Origin: Bacillota bacterium
GTDB taxonomy: Bacteria; Bacillota; Sulfobacillia; JAJYWN01
Assembly (NCBI GenBank): GCA_021791495.1
Contig: JAJYWN010000081.1
Span: forward strand, 19,344-83,343
Length of the DNA: 64,000 bases
Direction of reading: 5' to 3'
Both the position numbers and the translations under genes were made by a program. This document shows, one piece after another, positions 18,225-26,532 of this stretch. The notes under the pieces were generated by a model. That model searched no databases. It worked only from the letters and a program-made list of their open reading frames with translations, and was not told the origin of the DNA. Position 1 is the stretch's first letter, and every line of letters starts with the position of its first letter.

Positions 18225-18258
18225 AGCTACTTGCCGGCAGCGTTGCCGGCAAGTAGCT
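18225..18258. promoter_or_regulatory. Perfect 15-bp inverted repeat between two sigma modules
   Basis: AGCTACTTGCCGGCA at 18225-18239 is the exact reverse complement of 18244-18258, with a 4-nt loop. It lies 76 nt upstream of the ECF sigma start and 153 nt beyond the stop of the other propeller gene, both on the minus strand. No T-run follows in either direction. It may be an operator for the sigma gene, or a strong hairpin that ends or stabilises the upstream transcript. Confidence 0.5.
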
Positions 18259-18410
18259 GGCAGCGACGGCTTCCAGGTGGGCGTGACCGTCAACCAAATG
18301 AGTGCGGTCGTCACTGCCCCCGGGAAGCCGCCGGTGCTGTCGTCTTTCAGGCCAGGTCCAGCCTGCTTGCCCAATCCGTTACTTCACTGTCAGGGCCAAC
18401 AGGTCTCTGT

Positions 18411-21005
18411 CTAGTTCGACCCGACGCTGCTCCACGTCTGACCGCCGTCGTCGGTGACCAACAAGACGCTGCCGGCATTCCCGCTCTTGCTCCAACCGTT
18501 CAGGATCATCAGGCCGACTTGGCCGTCGGACGTGCTCCGGAAGTTGGGGAAAACCAGTCTCCAGATGGTCCGACCCGCCAGGACGTTCTGCAGCGAGGCG
18601 TCCGCGGGAACCTCCCGCCAGGTGCCGCCGCCGTCGGAGGTCCCGAAAAGCTTCTGGCCGTCGGTCTCCCAGCCAAGGTTCGGGTTAGCGAAGACCGGCC
18701 ACCCTCCGATGTTCGAGGGGTTCCGCAGTGACCACGTCTGTCCCGAGTCAGTGGTAGCGTACAGCACACTGGCGGATGTGGTCTGGCCGACAAAGGTCAC
18801 ACTGACGAATCCGGATTTCCCGAAAAACGCCGGGTTGGAGACGTTCGTCGTGTCCTGTTCCCGGCCAGCCGGCTTGGGCAGACTCACCTGAGTCCAGGAC
18901 TTGCCGCCGTCGGTGCTCTTGAACAGGTACAGGAAGCCGGAGCCGCCGCCGGTGGCCCGCTGGCTGCCGCTGAGCCAGAGGGTGCCGTCAGCCTGCGCCG
19001 TGATGTCGCCGCCGAAGGGCAGGTCGCCGGGTGCGCCAGTGGCGGAAGTGTTGACCGCGCCGGTCTCCGCCACCCGCGTCCAGGTCTGACCGCCATCCGT
19101 CGTGGCCAGCAGTTCCCCGGCGAGTTGACCCATGCCCGCCGTGCGGACCAGCATCCAGCCGTGCGCCGCATCGGAGAAGGTGACGAACATGTTGCCGTCA
19201 CCGTACTTGACCGGCGGGGCCGCCAGTTTAGACCAGGACCTGCCGCCGTCTTTGGTGCCGTAGACCGTGACATCCTGGGCCGTGTGAAGGTTGAAGGCCC
19301 AACCGGTCTTGGCGTCGATGAAGTACCCCTTGACGATGTCGGTGTTGTTCCCAGCCAGGTTTCTCGGCGTGACGTCGGTCCAGGTGGCGCCGCCGTCGAC
19401 CGTGGTCATGATGGGATGGCCGTCCACCGAACCGTACCCGTGGGACTGGTCGAACATGACCAGGTCTTGCGGAACTTCTTTCACGGCGGTGCCCACGGAG
19501 AGGATGCCGCCAGGCTGCGGTCCCGGACCTCGGTTAGCCGCCTGTCCCAGCGCCGTCCAGGTCCGCCCTCCGTCCGCGGTACGGAAGAGCGCGCCGTTCA
19601 CCGCGGCCCAGCCCTGGTCCCAGGAGACGAAGTTGATCCTTGTCATCAAGGGCGTGCCGTTCACCGGCTGGTAATCGTAGAGGCTCGGCTCCGGATGGCG
19701 CAGGGTCCAAGTCTTCGCGCCGTCCTGTGTGGCCCAAAGGGTGTTGCCGTCCGGCACGTACGCGAAGAAGGTCAGAGAGTCCGAGATCGAAGTGATCAGC
19801 GCCGTGCTGGACCCGACGTTACTGAGCAATCCGCCCAGGTTCCAGGTGGTCCCACCGTCAGTCGTGATGTAGAGCAGGCCCATGTTCGACCTACCGTTCA
19901 TGAGCGTCACCGGGATCATGCCTTCCAGGCCGTCTTGCGCGGGGCCGTGCTTGGCGGTGTTGCGGGACGCGAATTGCGGCAGCTGGACGTAGACCTGGTT
20001 GGAAGTGTACCCCGTAGAGGGGTCAGGAAGTGTCAACTGCAGGGGCGCCCATGTCTTGCCGCCATCGCGCGTCTCGTAGAGGGGCGGCATACCGTTCGAA
20101 TTGGCCTGGAAGTCGGGACGCAGCCACCCAAGGCCGCTGACCACACGACTGAAGGTGATGTGGCCACCATAGGGCAGCCCGTTACCGTTGGCGCCGGTAC
20201 CATTTCCGCCGGCGCTGGCGGCACCGCCGGTACTTCCGCTGTTGCCGCCGACCGTCTGAGACACCGGCTGCCAGGTCAGACCACCGTTGGCTGTCTTGAA
20301 TAGCTGCCCGATCTGGCTATGCGTCCCACCGGACACCATGAGCCACCCCTGGTTCTGAGAGGCGAAGGACATAGACACTCCGCCATCGTTGGCGATGTCC
20401 AGCTTCGGCGGCGTGCCCTTTTGCCAATGCTTACCTCCATCCACCGTGCGGTACACGGTATCGGTCCTCATATCTAACAGCCACGCCGCCTGCGAATCAT
20501 CCGGAAGGAAGACGGGCACGGTCGGGGTGGTGCCGGCGGCGGCCTTGGGCAGGTCGACCGGGCTCACGTCGCGCCAGGTCGCCCCGCCGTCCTGGGTGCG
20601 CAGGACGTTGCCGTTCAGACTGGCGGCCCAGCCCACCTGGGCGTTAACCATCTGGATGTTGACGATGGGTTCGGAGGAGGCGACGTACCGTCCGGCGCCC
20701 TGGGAAGTCGGTTGGATGGGGGGAATCGGACCGATTCCCTTTCCAAGGGCGCCGATGACGACGAAAGCGATAAGCGCGGCGGCAACCACGCCGGTCCCCG
20801 CCCACCACAGCAGATTTGGCGACCGCGGGGACGCTGGGATCCGGTTTACCGGGCGCCGCCGCGTCACGGATTCTCGCAGCTCCGCGTGTTCCTCCATTTC
20901 CGCCGCCGCCTGGTCCAGCGCCTGACGCACCCGCGCCTTGACCCTGGCGGGCATCCTTACCTCCGACAATGGTGCGTAGGTTTCTTTCCAATCCTTAACG
21001 CCCAT
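18411..21005 (-). CDS. Second transmembrane anti-sigma-like propeller protein
   Basis: The topology matches the product of 14938-17577: a short cytosolic N-terminus (1-64, basic and helical, VKARVRQALDQAAAEMEE), one helix (65-88) and about 775 exported residues with 14 DGGxTW-type motifs (RTQDGGATW to VTDDGGQTW). The external part is closest to the orphan protein at 8083-10491. A Gly/Asn-rich loop (SGGNSGSTGG-like, about 250) may be a flexible blade insertion. The ATG at 21005 lies 11 nt inside the sigma gene and has GGAGAAGG upstream. There is no zinc-binding Cys/His motif. The anti-sigma role is inferred from position. Confidence 0.75.
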   Translation of the reverse strand: MGVKDWKETYAPLSEVRMPARVKARVRQALDQAAAEMEEHAELRESVTRRRPVNRIPASPRSPNLLWWAGTGVVAAALIAFVVIGALGKGIGPIPPIQPTSQGAGRYVASSEPIVNIQMVNAQVGWAASLNGNVLRTQDGGATWRDVSPVDLPKAAAGTTPTVPVFLPDDSQAAWLLDMRTDTVYRTVDGGKHWQKGTPPKLDIANDGGVSMSFASQNQGWLMVSGGTHSQIGQLFKTANGGLTWQPVSQTVGGNSGSTGGAASAGGNGTGANGNGLPYGGHITFSRVVSGLGWLRPDFQANSNGMPPLYETRDGGKTWAPLQLTLPDPSTGYTSNQVYVQLPQFASRNTAKHGPAQDGLEGMIPVTLMNGRSNMGLLYITTDGGTTWNLGGLLSNVGSSTALITSISDSLTFFAYVPDGNTLWATQDGAKTWTLRHPEPSLYDYQPVNGTPLMTRINFVSWDQGWAAVNGALFRTADGGRTWTALGQAANRGPGPQPGGILSVGTAVKEVPQDLVMFDQSHGYGSVDGHPIMTTVDGGATWTDVTPRNLAGNNTDIVKGYFIDAKTGWAFNLHTAQDVTVYGTKDGGRSWSKLAAPPVKYGDGNMFVTFSDAAHGWMLVRTAGMGQLAGELLATTDGGQTWTRVAETGAVNTSATGAPGDLPFGGDITAQADGTLWLSGSQRATGGGSGFLYLFKSTDGGKSWTQVSLPKPAGREQDTTNVSNPAFFGKSGFVSVTFVGQTTSASVLYATTDSGQTWSLRNPSNIGGWPVFANPNLGWETDGQKLFGTSDGGGTWREVPADASLQNVLAGRTIWRLVFPNFRSTSDGQVGLMILNGWSKSGNAGSVLLVTDDGGQTWSSVGSN

Positions 21006-21534
21006 GATAGCTACCTTCTCCCTCCGGTAACGGTTCGACTGACACGAGTAGTCGTCCCAGCGCTTTCAAAGCCCGATGAAGTGTGACTCGCACCCGTATG
21101 TCTGACCAGCCAAGGACCCTGGCTGTCTCCGCTGTTGACTTGTCCTGGATCATTCTCAGAGTGAAGACCTGCCTCTGCTCGATGGATAAGTGCTGGAGGC
21201 TTCGTTCAAGATCGACGATGGCATCGGGGTCCGACGGAGCGGCGCCCGCAAGGCTATCCATGTCGACCCCGCTTTCCTCATGGCCACCCCGCCGACCTTG
21301 GCGCCGGATCTGATCCTGCAACCGGTGCCTGGCGATGGACCAGAGCCAGGTTCTCTCCGAAGAGTCCCCACGAAAGTCCTGCCAGGAACGGAGGGCCTGC
21401 AAGAAAACATCTTGCACCACGTCTTCGGCTTCGGCCAAGTCAGCCAGGCTGAAGCGCGCGAATTGGTAAACCTCATCTCCGTATCGCTCGAACAGCCGGT
21501 CGATGGCCTCTCGGGCGCTTTGACCGCTATTCAT
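20995..21534 (-). CDS. ECF-type RNA polymerase sigma factor, second copy
   Basis: This protein of about 179 aa has sigma region 2 (LAEAEDVVQDVFLQALRSWQDF, then ERTWLWSIARHRLQDQIRR) and region 4 (LSIEQRQVFTLRMIQDKSTAETARVLGWSDIRVRVTLHRALKAL). The sequence differs a good deal from the sigma at 17577-18149, so the two systems have separate targets or are old duplicates. I use ATG 21534, 7 nt after GAGGTG; a TTG one codon earlier is possible. It is followed by its overlapping membrane partner. Confidence 0.9.
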   Translation of the reverse strand: MNSGQSAREAIDRLFERYGDEVYQFARFSLADLAEAEDVVQDVFLQALRSWQDFRGDSSERTWLWSIARHRLQDQIRRQGRRGGHEESGVDMDSLAGAAPSDPDAIVDLERSLQHLSIEQRQVFTLRMIQDKSTAETARVLGWSDIRVRVTLHRALKALGRLLVSVEPLPEGEGSYHGR

Positions 21535-21705
21535 CAACCTTCACCTCTAAGGTCAGTGTCGTATCTTGCTCGCTTGATTAGTCGTATGAAGTGCGTGTTT
21601 TGTTACCAGAAAATCGCCGTAAAGCCTCTGTCTCTTGGGCATGGGGATATAAGGCGTGTCCCGTCGTTTCCTTCCGAAAATCTCCAATGCAGAAGCGGCA
21701 ATTAG

Positions 21706-21873
21706 ACACAGCGTTGGTGTACAATGGAAGGTGCTAGAGGCGTGGATGATCGGTTGAAGGAGGTGCTCCGAGAGGTAGCCGCCGAGACCAAATCCGAGAT
21801 CATGGAAATGGAAATCATGTCTAGTCACGTACACCTGCTGGTCGAGGTTGACCCACAGTTCGGCATCCATTGA
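21706..21873 (+). pseudogene. tnpA: Remnant of IS200/IS605 tnpA (Y1 transposase)
   Basis: The frame opens right after a stop and reads WCTMEGARGVDDRLKEVL and then SSHVHLLVEVDPQFGIH before a premature TGA. These match the WCxKYRR..VDxRLKE region and the HUH-bearing HVHLLVEVDP core of TnpA. The first His-Val-His is present, but the N-terminus and the whole C-terminal half with the catalytic Tyr are gone. It cannot encode an active transposase. An intact tnpB begins 33 nt downstream. Confidence 0.75.
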
Positions 21874-21905
21874 ATCGCGGAAGCGCGGCGAAGGGATGTA
21901 GAGCG

Positions 21906-22970
21906 ATGCGCAAGACCTACAAGTTCCAGATCGACCCGACCCCACGACAAGCAAAGGTTTTGGACCGCTGGCTCTACCTTTGTCGCCGCCTCTATAACGC
22001 CATGCTTGAGCAACGCATCATCGCTTGGCGGCAGCACCGCAAACACATCAGCCAGTATGACCAGATGCGGGAACTAAGCGAACTGAAGGCGGAGTTGCCA
22101 GAGTACATGGAGGTCGGGGCACAGGTACTCCAGGACGTGGCCAAGCGGCTGAATAGGAGCTTTCAGCGGTTCTTCAAGTTGGGCACGGGCTTTCCGAAGT
22201 TCCAGGGGCGCAACCGCTACGACTCTTTCACCTATACGCAGGCTGGCTGGAAATTCAAAGACGGTCGCCTCGCGCTGTCCAAGTGCGGGCCGATCAAGGT
22301 GCGCTGGAGCCGGGTAATTGAAGGGGACATCAAGACCGTCACGATCAAGCGTAGGGCGGGACATTGGTTCGTCTGCTTCTCATGTGACGACGTACCCACA
22401 CCGGTCTATCCCGCGGCCGAAAGGAAGGTGGGCATCGACCTCGGCCTTGAAGCCCTGGCAACCACTAGCGACGGCGAACGACTGGAAAACGCCCAGTATC
22501 TCAAAGGTAAATTGAAGCGTCTGCGCCGCCTGCAGCGCCACCTCGCCCGTCAAAAGAAGGGTAGCAACCGCCGCATAAAGACGGTACACCAGCTTCAGCG
22601 GCTGCACGCCAAGATTGCCAACCAACGAGCGGATGCGCACCACAAGGCGAGCACCAAATTGGTGCGGGAGTATGCGGAGATCCACATGGAGCGCATCGAT
22701 CCACAGTTCATGCTCGCTAATCGCCGCACGGCAAGGGCGGCGGCTGATGTGGGCTGGAGCCAGTTCAAGACCTTCTTGCAGAGTAAAGCCGCGGCAGCGG
22801 GCAGGAAGATCGTCGAGAAGTCGGCTCGCGACACATCGCGGGAATGCAGCGGGTGTGGGCAGCTTGTGCCAAAAAAGCCGCGCGACCGCTGGCATACCTG
22901 TCCCCACTGCGGCACTAGCCTGCATCGGGACCACAACGCAGCCATCGTCATCCTAAACCGTGCTTCCTAG
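21906..22970 (+). CDS. tnpB: TnpB RNA-guided endonuclease of IS200/IS605
   Basis: TnpB is a RuvC-like nuclease guided by an omega RNA from the element's right end. The N-terminal wedge-like region starts MRKTYKFQIDPTPRQ. The RuvC residues appear intact: Asp in VGIDLGLEALAT, Glu in IHMERIDPQF and Asp in LHRDHNAAIV. The zinc ribbon is CSGCG...CPHCG. About 354 aa is normal for the family. The ATG at 21906 follows GAAGGGATG and is preferred over the earlier in-frame ATG at 21870. The neighbouring tnpA is broken, so the element cannot move by itself, though TnpB could still cut. Confidence 0.92.
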   Translation: MRKTYKFQIDPTPRQAKVLDRWLYLCRRLYNAMLEQRIIAWRQHRKHISQYDQMRELSELKAELPEYMEVGAQVLQDVAKRLNRSFQRFFKLGTGFPKFQGRNRYDSFTYTQAGWKFKDGRLALSKCGPIKVRWSRVIEGDIKTVTIKRRAGHWFVCFSCDDVPTPVYPAAERKVGIDLGLEALATTSDGERLENAQYLKGKLKRLRRLQRHLARQKKGSNRRIKTVHQLQRLHAKIANQRADAHHKASTKLVREYAEIHMERIDPQFMLANRRTARAAADVGWSQFKTFLQSKAAAAGRKIVEKSARDTSRECSGCGQLVPKKPRDRWHTCPHCGTSLHRDHNAAIVILNRAS

Positions 22971-23067
22971 CGAATCTTCTGGGGTCGGGCAGACCCTTCG
23001 GATGCTAAGCTGGCCGCTAGGCTGGTTTGTCCGAGAATCCCCCGCCCTTAGGCGTGGGGAGTGTCAA
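22971..23067 (+). ncRNA. IS605 right end with candidate omega-RNA 3' part
   Basis: The sequence after tnpB ends in the classic right-end hairpin of these elements, AATCCCCCGCCCTTAGGCG then TGGGGAGTGTCAA (about 23035-23067). In this family the guide RNA covers the tnpB 3' end and right end, and its guide is the flank just beyond, here starting near 23068. The left end was not firmly identified; a TTGAT at 21574-21578 resembles a target motif of some relatives. Confidence 0.55.
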
Positions 23068-23514
23068 AAAGCCAATTCATGGGCATTGACTCGCCCGCGA
23101 CTGCAGCGGCGAAAAGGAGCGAGTACGGGCACGGGGCGGAGCAGGGGAGGGGAGCGGGGGGGAGGGCGGGGGACGGACGCGGACAAGAAGGGGGGGGGAG
23201 TACCGAAAGAACCTGTTTTTGACTTTGTGAAAACCGAAGAATCAGGACACGGAGCCGGCTGGAGCCAGATCGGCAGTGGTTTTCAGGCACGGACAGATGG
23301 CTTTCAAGGAAAAAGCGGCAAAATGATGGTCATTACGTTAACGCACCGCCTTATTCTGTCAACTTGCAGACCTCTTTCCGCGTTTTCTGAACCTTTTTAG
23401 GCCGGGGTGTACGGAATTTCCGGTTTTTCCAAACTGAAAAACCGGAAATTCCGTACGCTCCCCTCCGGCTCGGTCCGGCCCACCATCCGCACGCCACATC
23501 TTTAGCGGGTTGCG
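23068..23514. other. Intergenic stretch with G-runs and a strong palindrome
   Basis: I see no gene in this 447-bp stretch between tnpB and cfa. It holds dense G-runs at 23133-23172 and another at 23190-23199, an AT-richer part with many short A and T tracts (23215-23400), and the perfect palindrome at 23409-23456. Its composition differs from the coding DNA on either side. Confidence 0.6.
23409..23456. terminator. Perfect 20-bp inverted repeat, likely bidirectional terminator
   Basis: The arm GTACGGAATTTCCGGTTTTT at 23409-23428 is repeated in exact reverse complement at 23437-23456 around an 8-nt loop. T5 and A5 runs lie at the inner ends of the arms rather than after the stem. It lies 59 nt beyond the cfa stop and downstream of tnpB, between convergent genes. 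A bidirectional terminator is the simplest reading; a palindromic repeat element is the alternative. Confidence 0.55.
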
Positions 23515-24981
23515 TCAGCGGCGTTCACCCTTGCACCCTTGCACCCTCGCACGCTTGCACCCTTGCTCCGTTGCACCTGCGTACCAATCGCCACGGGTCA
23601 GAGGCTGGCGCGATGCCCCGCGCGCATCGGGCTTCACCAGGAGGGCCTGGTAAACGTTGAGAAGCCCGGTTTCGAACCCGTAGGCTCCGCCGGACATGAA
23701 GGTCCGCCAGACGCGGTAGGTAGGCTCTTCCACGTGGCGGAGCGCTTCTTCATGATTCTGCTCCAAACGGCGTACCCAGTGTTTCAGGGTCAAGGCGTAG
23801 TGTTCGCGTAGGCTTTCCAGGTCGCGGACCTCGAACCCGGCCTCACCGGCGGCCCGCAAGGTTTCGGCGATAGGCACCAACTCGCCGTCGGGAAAGACGT
23901 ACTTCTCGCTGAATGAGGGGCCGCGCCGGGTGATCTTCCGAACGCCGGAGCTAATCCCGTGATTGAGGAAGACTCCGCCCGGCTTGAGCAGGGAATAGGC
24001 CTGGCCGAAGTATTTCGGCAAGAGGGCACCACCCACATGCTCGAACATCCCCACGCTGACCAGGGCGTCAAAAGACTCCGGCCCCGCGACTTCACGGTAG
24101 TCCCGAACGAACACCGACGCGTGGTCCGACAGCCCGGCCTGCGCGATCCATTCATTGGCCAACTCGGCCTGGGGGCGGCTGAGGGTGATGCCGGTGGCAT
24201 CCACGCCGTATTCGCGTGCGGCATGCCGGACCAGCCCGCCCCAGCCGCAGCCCACGTCTAGCAGCCGTTGGCCGGGGCGCAGCCGGAGTTTCCGGCAAAT
24301 GTGGTCTAGCTTCGCTGCCTGGGCCCGGTCCAACGGATCGTCAGGCGACCGGAAATACGCGCACGAATACTGCATCCGCTCGTCAAGCCAGAGAGCGTAG
24401 AAATCGTTGGACACATCGTAGTGGTAGGAGATGGCCTGTTTGTCCCGGGCGACCGAATGCCGGCGTCCTTGAAGTGCGGCCGGACCCCGGCCGGCTGGGC
24501 GGTCTTGGGCAGAAGGCGACGGCGACGCCGGCCGCGGCGACGGGGCCGGACGGGGAAGCTGCATCAAGAGATTAGCTACCCGGAGCTTCGTGCTCCAACC
24601 CGCCACCACTTTCTCGAAAGCTCCGGCACACTCGAACAGCGCCCAGATGTCGCCCTCCACGTCGAAATCGTCACGCAGGTAGGCTTCTGCCAGCGCCAGC
24701 TCGGTCCCAGCCGCCAGCATCGCCCGCAACGCACCTGGATGCTTCAGCACGATGGTTGTTCTCGCCGACGTCCGCCCCGCGTGCCAGAACGAGCCGTCCC
24801 ATAACCGGACGCGGATAGAGCTTGGAGGATCGCCGGCGAAAAGCAGATTGAGCAGGGCGGTTGTCACCGCGGTCGGGCGTCCCGCCGGTCCCGCCGGACG
24901 GCCCCTGTCGTGTCCAGTCTCATTCTCGGAGGATCTTACCGGTTCTCGCGAAAGCACTGGAGGCCACACCCTTTCACCCAT
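23515..24981 (-). CDS. cfa: Cyclopropane-fatty-acyl-phospholipid synthase
   Basis: The enzyme adds a methylene group from S-adenosylmethionine across the double bond of membrane phospholipid acyl chains. The SAM site is LLDVGCGWGGLVRHAA (about 245); other landmarks are YHYDVSNDFYALWLDERMQYSCAYF, VGMFEHVG and the C-terminal YRVWRTFMSGGAYGFETG. A Pro/Arg-rich insert (about 145-185) precedes the core. At 488 aa it is longer than the ~380-aa E. coli enzyme because of this insert, an extended N-terminus and a repeat-coded tail (QGCKRARVQGCKGERR). The start is ATG 24981; a later start is possible. Confidence 0.9.
   Translation of the reverse strand: MGERVWPPVLSREPVRSSENETGHDRGRPAGPAGRPTAVTTALLNLLFAGDPPSSIRVRLWDGSFWHAGRTSARTTIVLKHPGALRAMLAAGTELALAEAYLRDDFDVEGDIWALFECAGAFEKVVAGWSTKLRVANLLMQLPRPAPSPRPASPSPSAQDRPAGRGPAALQGRRHSVARDKQAISYHYDVSNDFYALWLDERMQYSCAYFRSPDDPLDRAQAAKLDHICRKLRLRPGQRLLDVGCGWGGLVRHAAREYGVDATGITLSRPQAELANEWIAQAGLSDHASVFVRDYREVAGPESFDALVSVGMFEHVGGALLPKYFGQAYSLLKPGGVFLNHGISSGVRKITRRGPSFSEKYVFPDGELVPIAETLRAAGEAGFEVRDLESLREHYALTLKHWVRRLEQNHEEALRHVEEPTYRVWRTFMSGGAYGFETGLLNVYQALLVKPDARGASRQPLTRGDWYAGATEQGCKRARVQGCKGERR
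23527..23576. repeat. Short tandem repeat at the 3' end of cfa
   Basis: Imperfect copies of a CTTGCACC-type unit of 8-9 bases run through the last codons of cfa (TTGCACCCTTGCACCCTCGC and onward). The protein tail carries matching QGCK...QGCK repeats. This looks like slippage-type expansion. Confidence 0.6.
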
Positions 24982-25291
24982 GACCGGCTCCCGTGAGGCG
25001 TTTGGTGTCCTTATCCGGCCGATGTGGCATATCCTGGCACACCGGCTTCCAGCCTATGCGTGGACCTAATCTCCACACGGCCTACCGCCCGTGTTTCCCG
25101 TCCCCCGCGGCCCTACCTGCCCCCGCCCTCGTGCGTTTCGCCATGTCACTTGACGACAACGGTGGAACCGAACCTTGACCTTTCAAGCCAAAGGTGAAAG
25201 CGCCGAATCGGCGAGAATAGCGTGGGCCGAGGCATGGTCCGAAACATTGAAACATGGTTCGAACATGGTCTAAGCGGAGGAGGGGGTCTCT
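24982..25291. promoter_or_regulatory. Divergent intergenic region with repeated operator-like motifs
   Basis: There is no gene in this 310-bp gap between cfa (minus) and the M24 operon (plus). CATGGTCCGAA at 25233, CATGGTTCGAA at 25253 and CATGGTCTAA at 25264 are spaced 20 and 11 bp apart, about two and one helical turns. A further palindrome, CGCCGAATCGGCG, is at 25201-25213. The array ends 19 nt before the GTG at 25292, a place fit for a regulator of the downstream catabolic genes. The regulator is unknown. Confidence 0.4.
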
Positions 25292-26511
25292 GTGTCCGAA
25301 ACCTACGGCGCCAGCAAAGTCCCCTATACGTGGGATAACCGCCAACGCTGGTTGGACCTCCCATTCCCATGGAGGAGTATGAAGACCGGGTCGCCCGGCT
25401 GCGCCAAGCGATGGCGGCCGAAGACCTGGACGCCCTCCTTATCTACGGAGGCCCCACCGACCAGGGCTATGTCCGCTGGATCTCCAATTTCCCCACCTTT
25501 TTTGGATACACGTTCGTCCTCCTGGGCCGCCAGGGCGACCCGATCCTCGTTACGAACTCGGTGATGCACAGCGAGCCCATGCACACCCAGATTTGGACGA
25601 CTTGGATAAAGGACATCCGCTGGGGCCATCACCCGGCCACCGTGCGGAAAGCCGAGAACATCACCGACTTCGTCCGCGATGGTCTCGCGGAACTCGGGTG
25701 CCTCGGTGGGAAGGTTGGACTGGTCGGTGAACGCGGGGTCACCCATTGGATGATGACCGACCTGGTCGGCCGCCTTGGCGCCACCCAGATGGTCCCCGCG
25801 ACCGGCCTTTTCGTACACACCAAGCGCATCCGCAGCCCCCGGGAGATCGAATACCTGCGCCAAGCGGCCCAGCAGGCCTCGCGCGGTTTGGACGCCGTGA
25901 TGGACCAGGTCCGGCCCGGCCTGTCCGAATACGAATTGGCCGGGGCCGCGGCCCAAGCCATCTTCGCCGCTGGTGCTCAGGAGCTGGCCTTTCCGCCTGC
26001 CGTCACCGCCGGCCCCCGCACTGGGCTGAAACATTCCTATCCGACCGGACGGAAGGTCGAAGAAGGAGACATGTTCTTCGTCGACTTGGGCGCGGTCTGC
26101 CAGGGGTACCTCAGCGACGTCTGCCGCACCTTCGTGGTGGGCCGACCCGACGCCACGCAACGGAAGATGCAGGAGACGGCTCTCCTGATGGAAGAGAGCT
26201 TCATCGCCCATGCCCGGCCCGGCGCCCGCATCTGTGACCTCCAGCGCCTGTGCGAGGACATCGCCGCCAAGGCCGGATACGCCGACTACTACTACCCGAC
26301 CGGCATCGGCCACGGCATCGCCACCTCCATCGCCGAAATTCCGGTCCTCTTCCCTGATAACGAAGCCCAGCTCGAGGCCGGCATGACCTTCGCCCTGGAG
26401 CCCATGATCGTCGTCGAAGGCCTGGGCTCCTCGGTCTATGAGGATGTCATCTTGGTCGCCGAGAATGGGGCGGAACCGCTCTCCGACGCCCGCAAGGTCA
26501 TCGCATGCTAA
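25292..26511 (+). CDS. M24 metallopeptidase (Xaa-Pro type), frame broken near 25366
   Basis: The main frame (ATG 25369 to 26511, 380 aa) is a creatinase/prolidase-fold enzyme with all five metal ligands: Asp in FVDLGAVCQGYLSDVCR (two), His in GIGHGIATS, Glu in FALEPMI and Glu in VYEDVILV. The strong ribosome binding site GGAGGAGGGGG, however, serves GTG 25292 in another frame, coding SKVPYTWDNRQRWLDLPFP. That peptide aligns with the N-terminus of the paralogue at 34881 (VPWDWGTRQKHMVLHFP) and stops aligning just where the main frame starts to align. A one-base frameshift at CCATTCCCATGG, real or from sequencing, is likely. It heads the 25-30 kb operon. Confidence 0.8.
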
Positions 26512-26532
26512 TTAGGAACGGGAGGCGTGTCC

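Noticed and set aside
19125..20303. 392-aa plus-strand frame
   Set aside because: Lies antisense to the propeller gene 18411-21005, whose protein sequence is clearly real; composition is that of a shadow frame.
23527..23576. Short repeats at the cfa end as a CRISPR array
   Set aside because: Units of 8-9 bases without spacers; they are tandem repeats inside a coding region.
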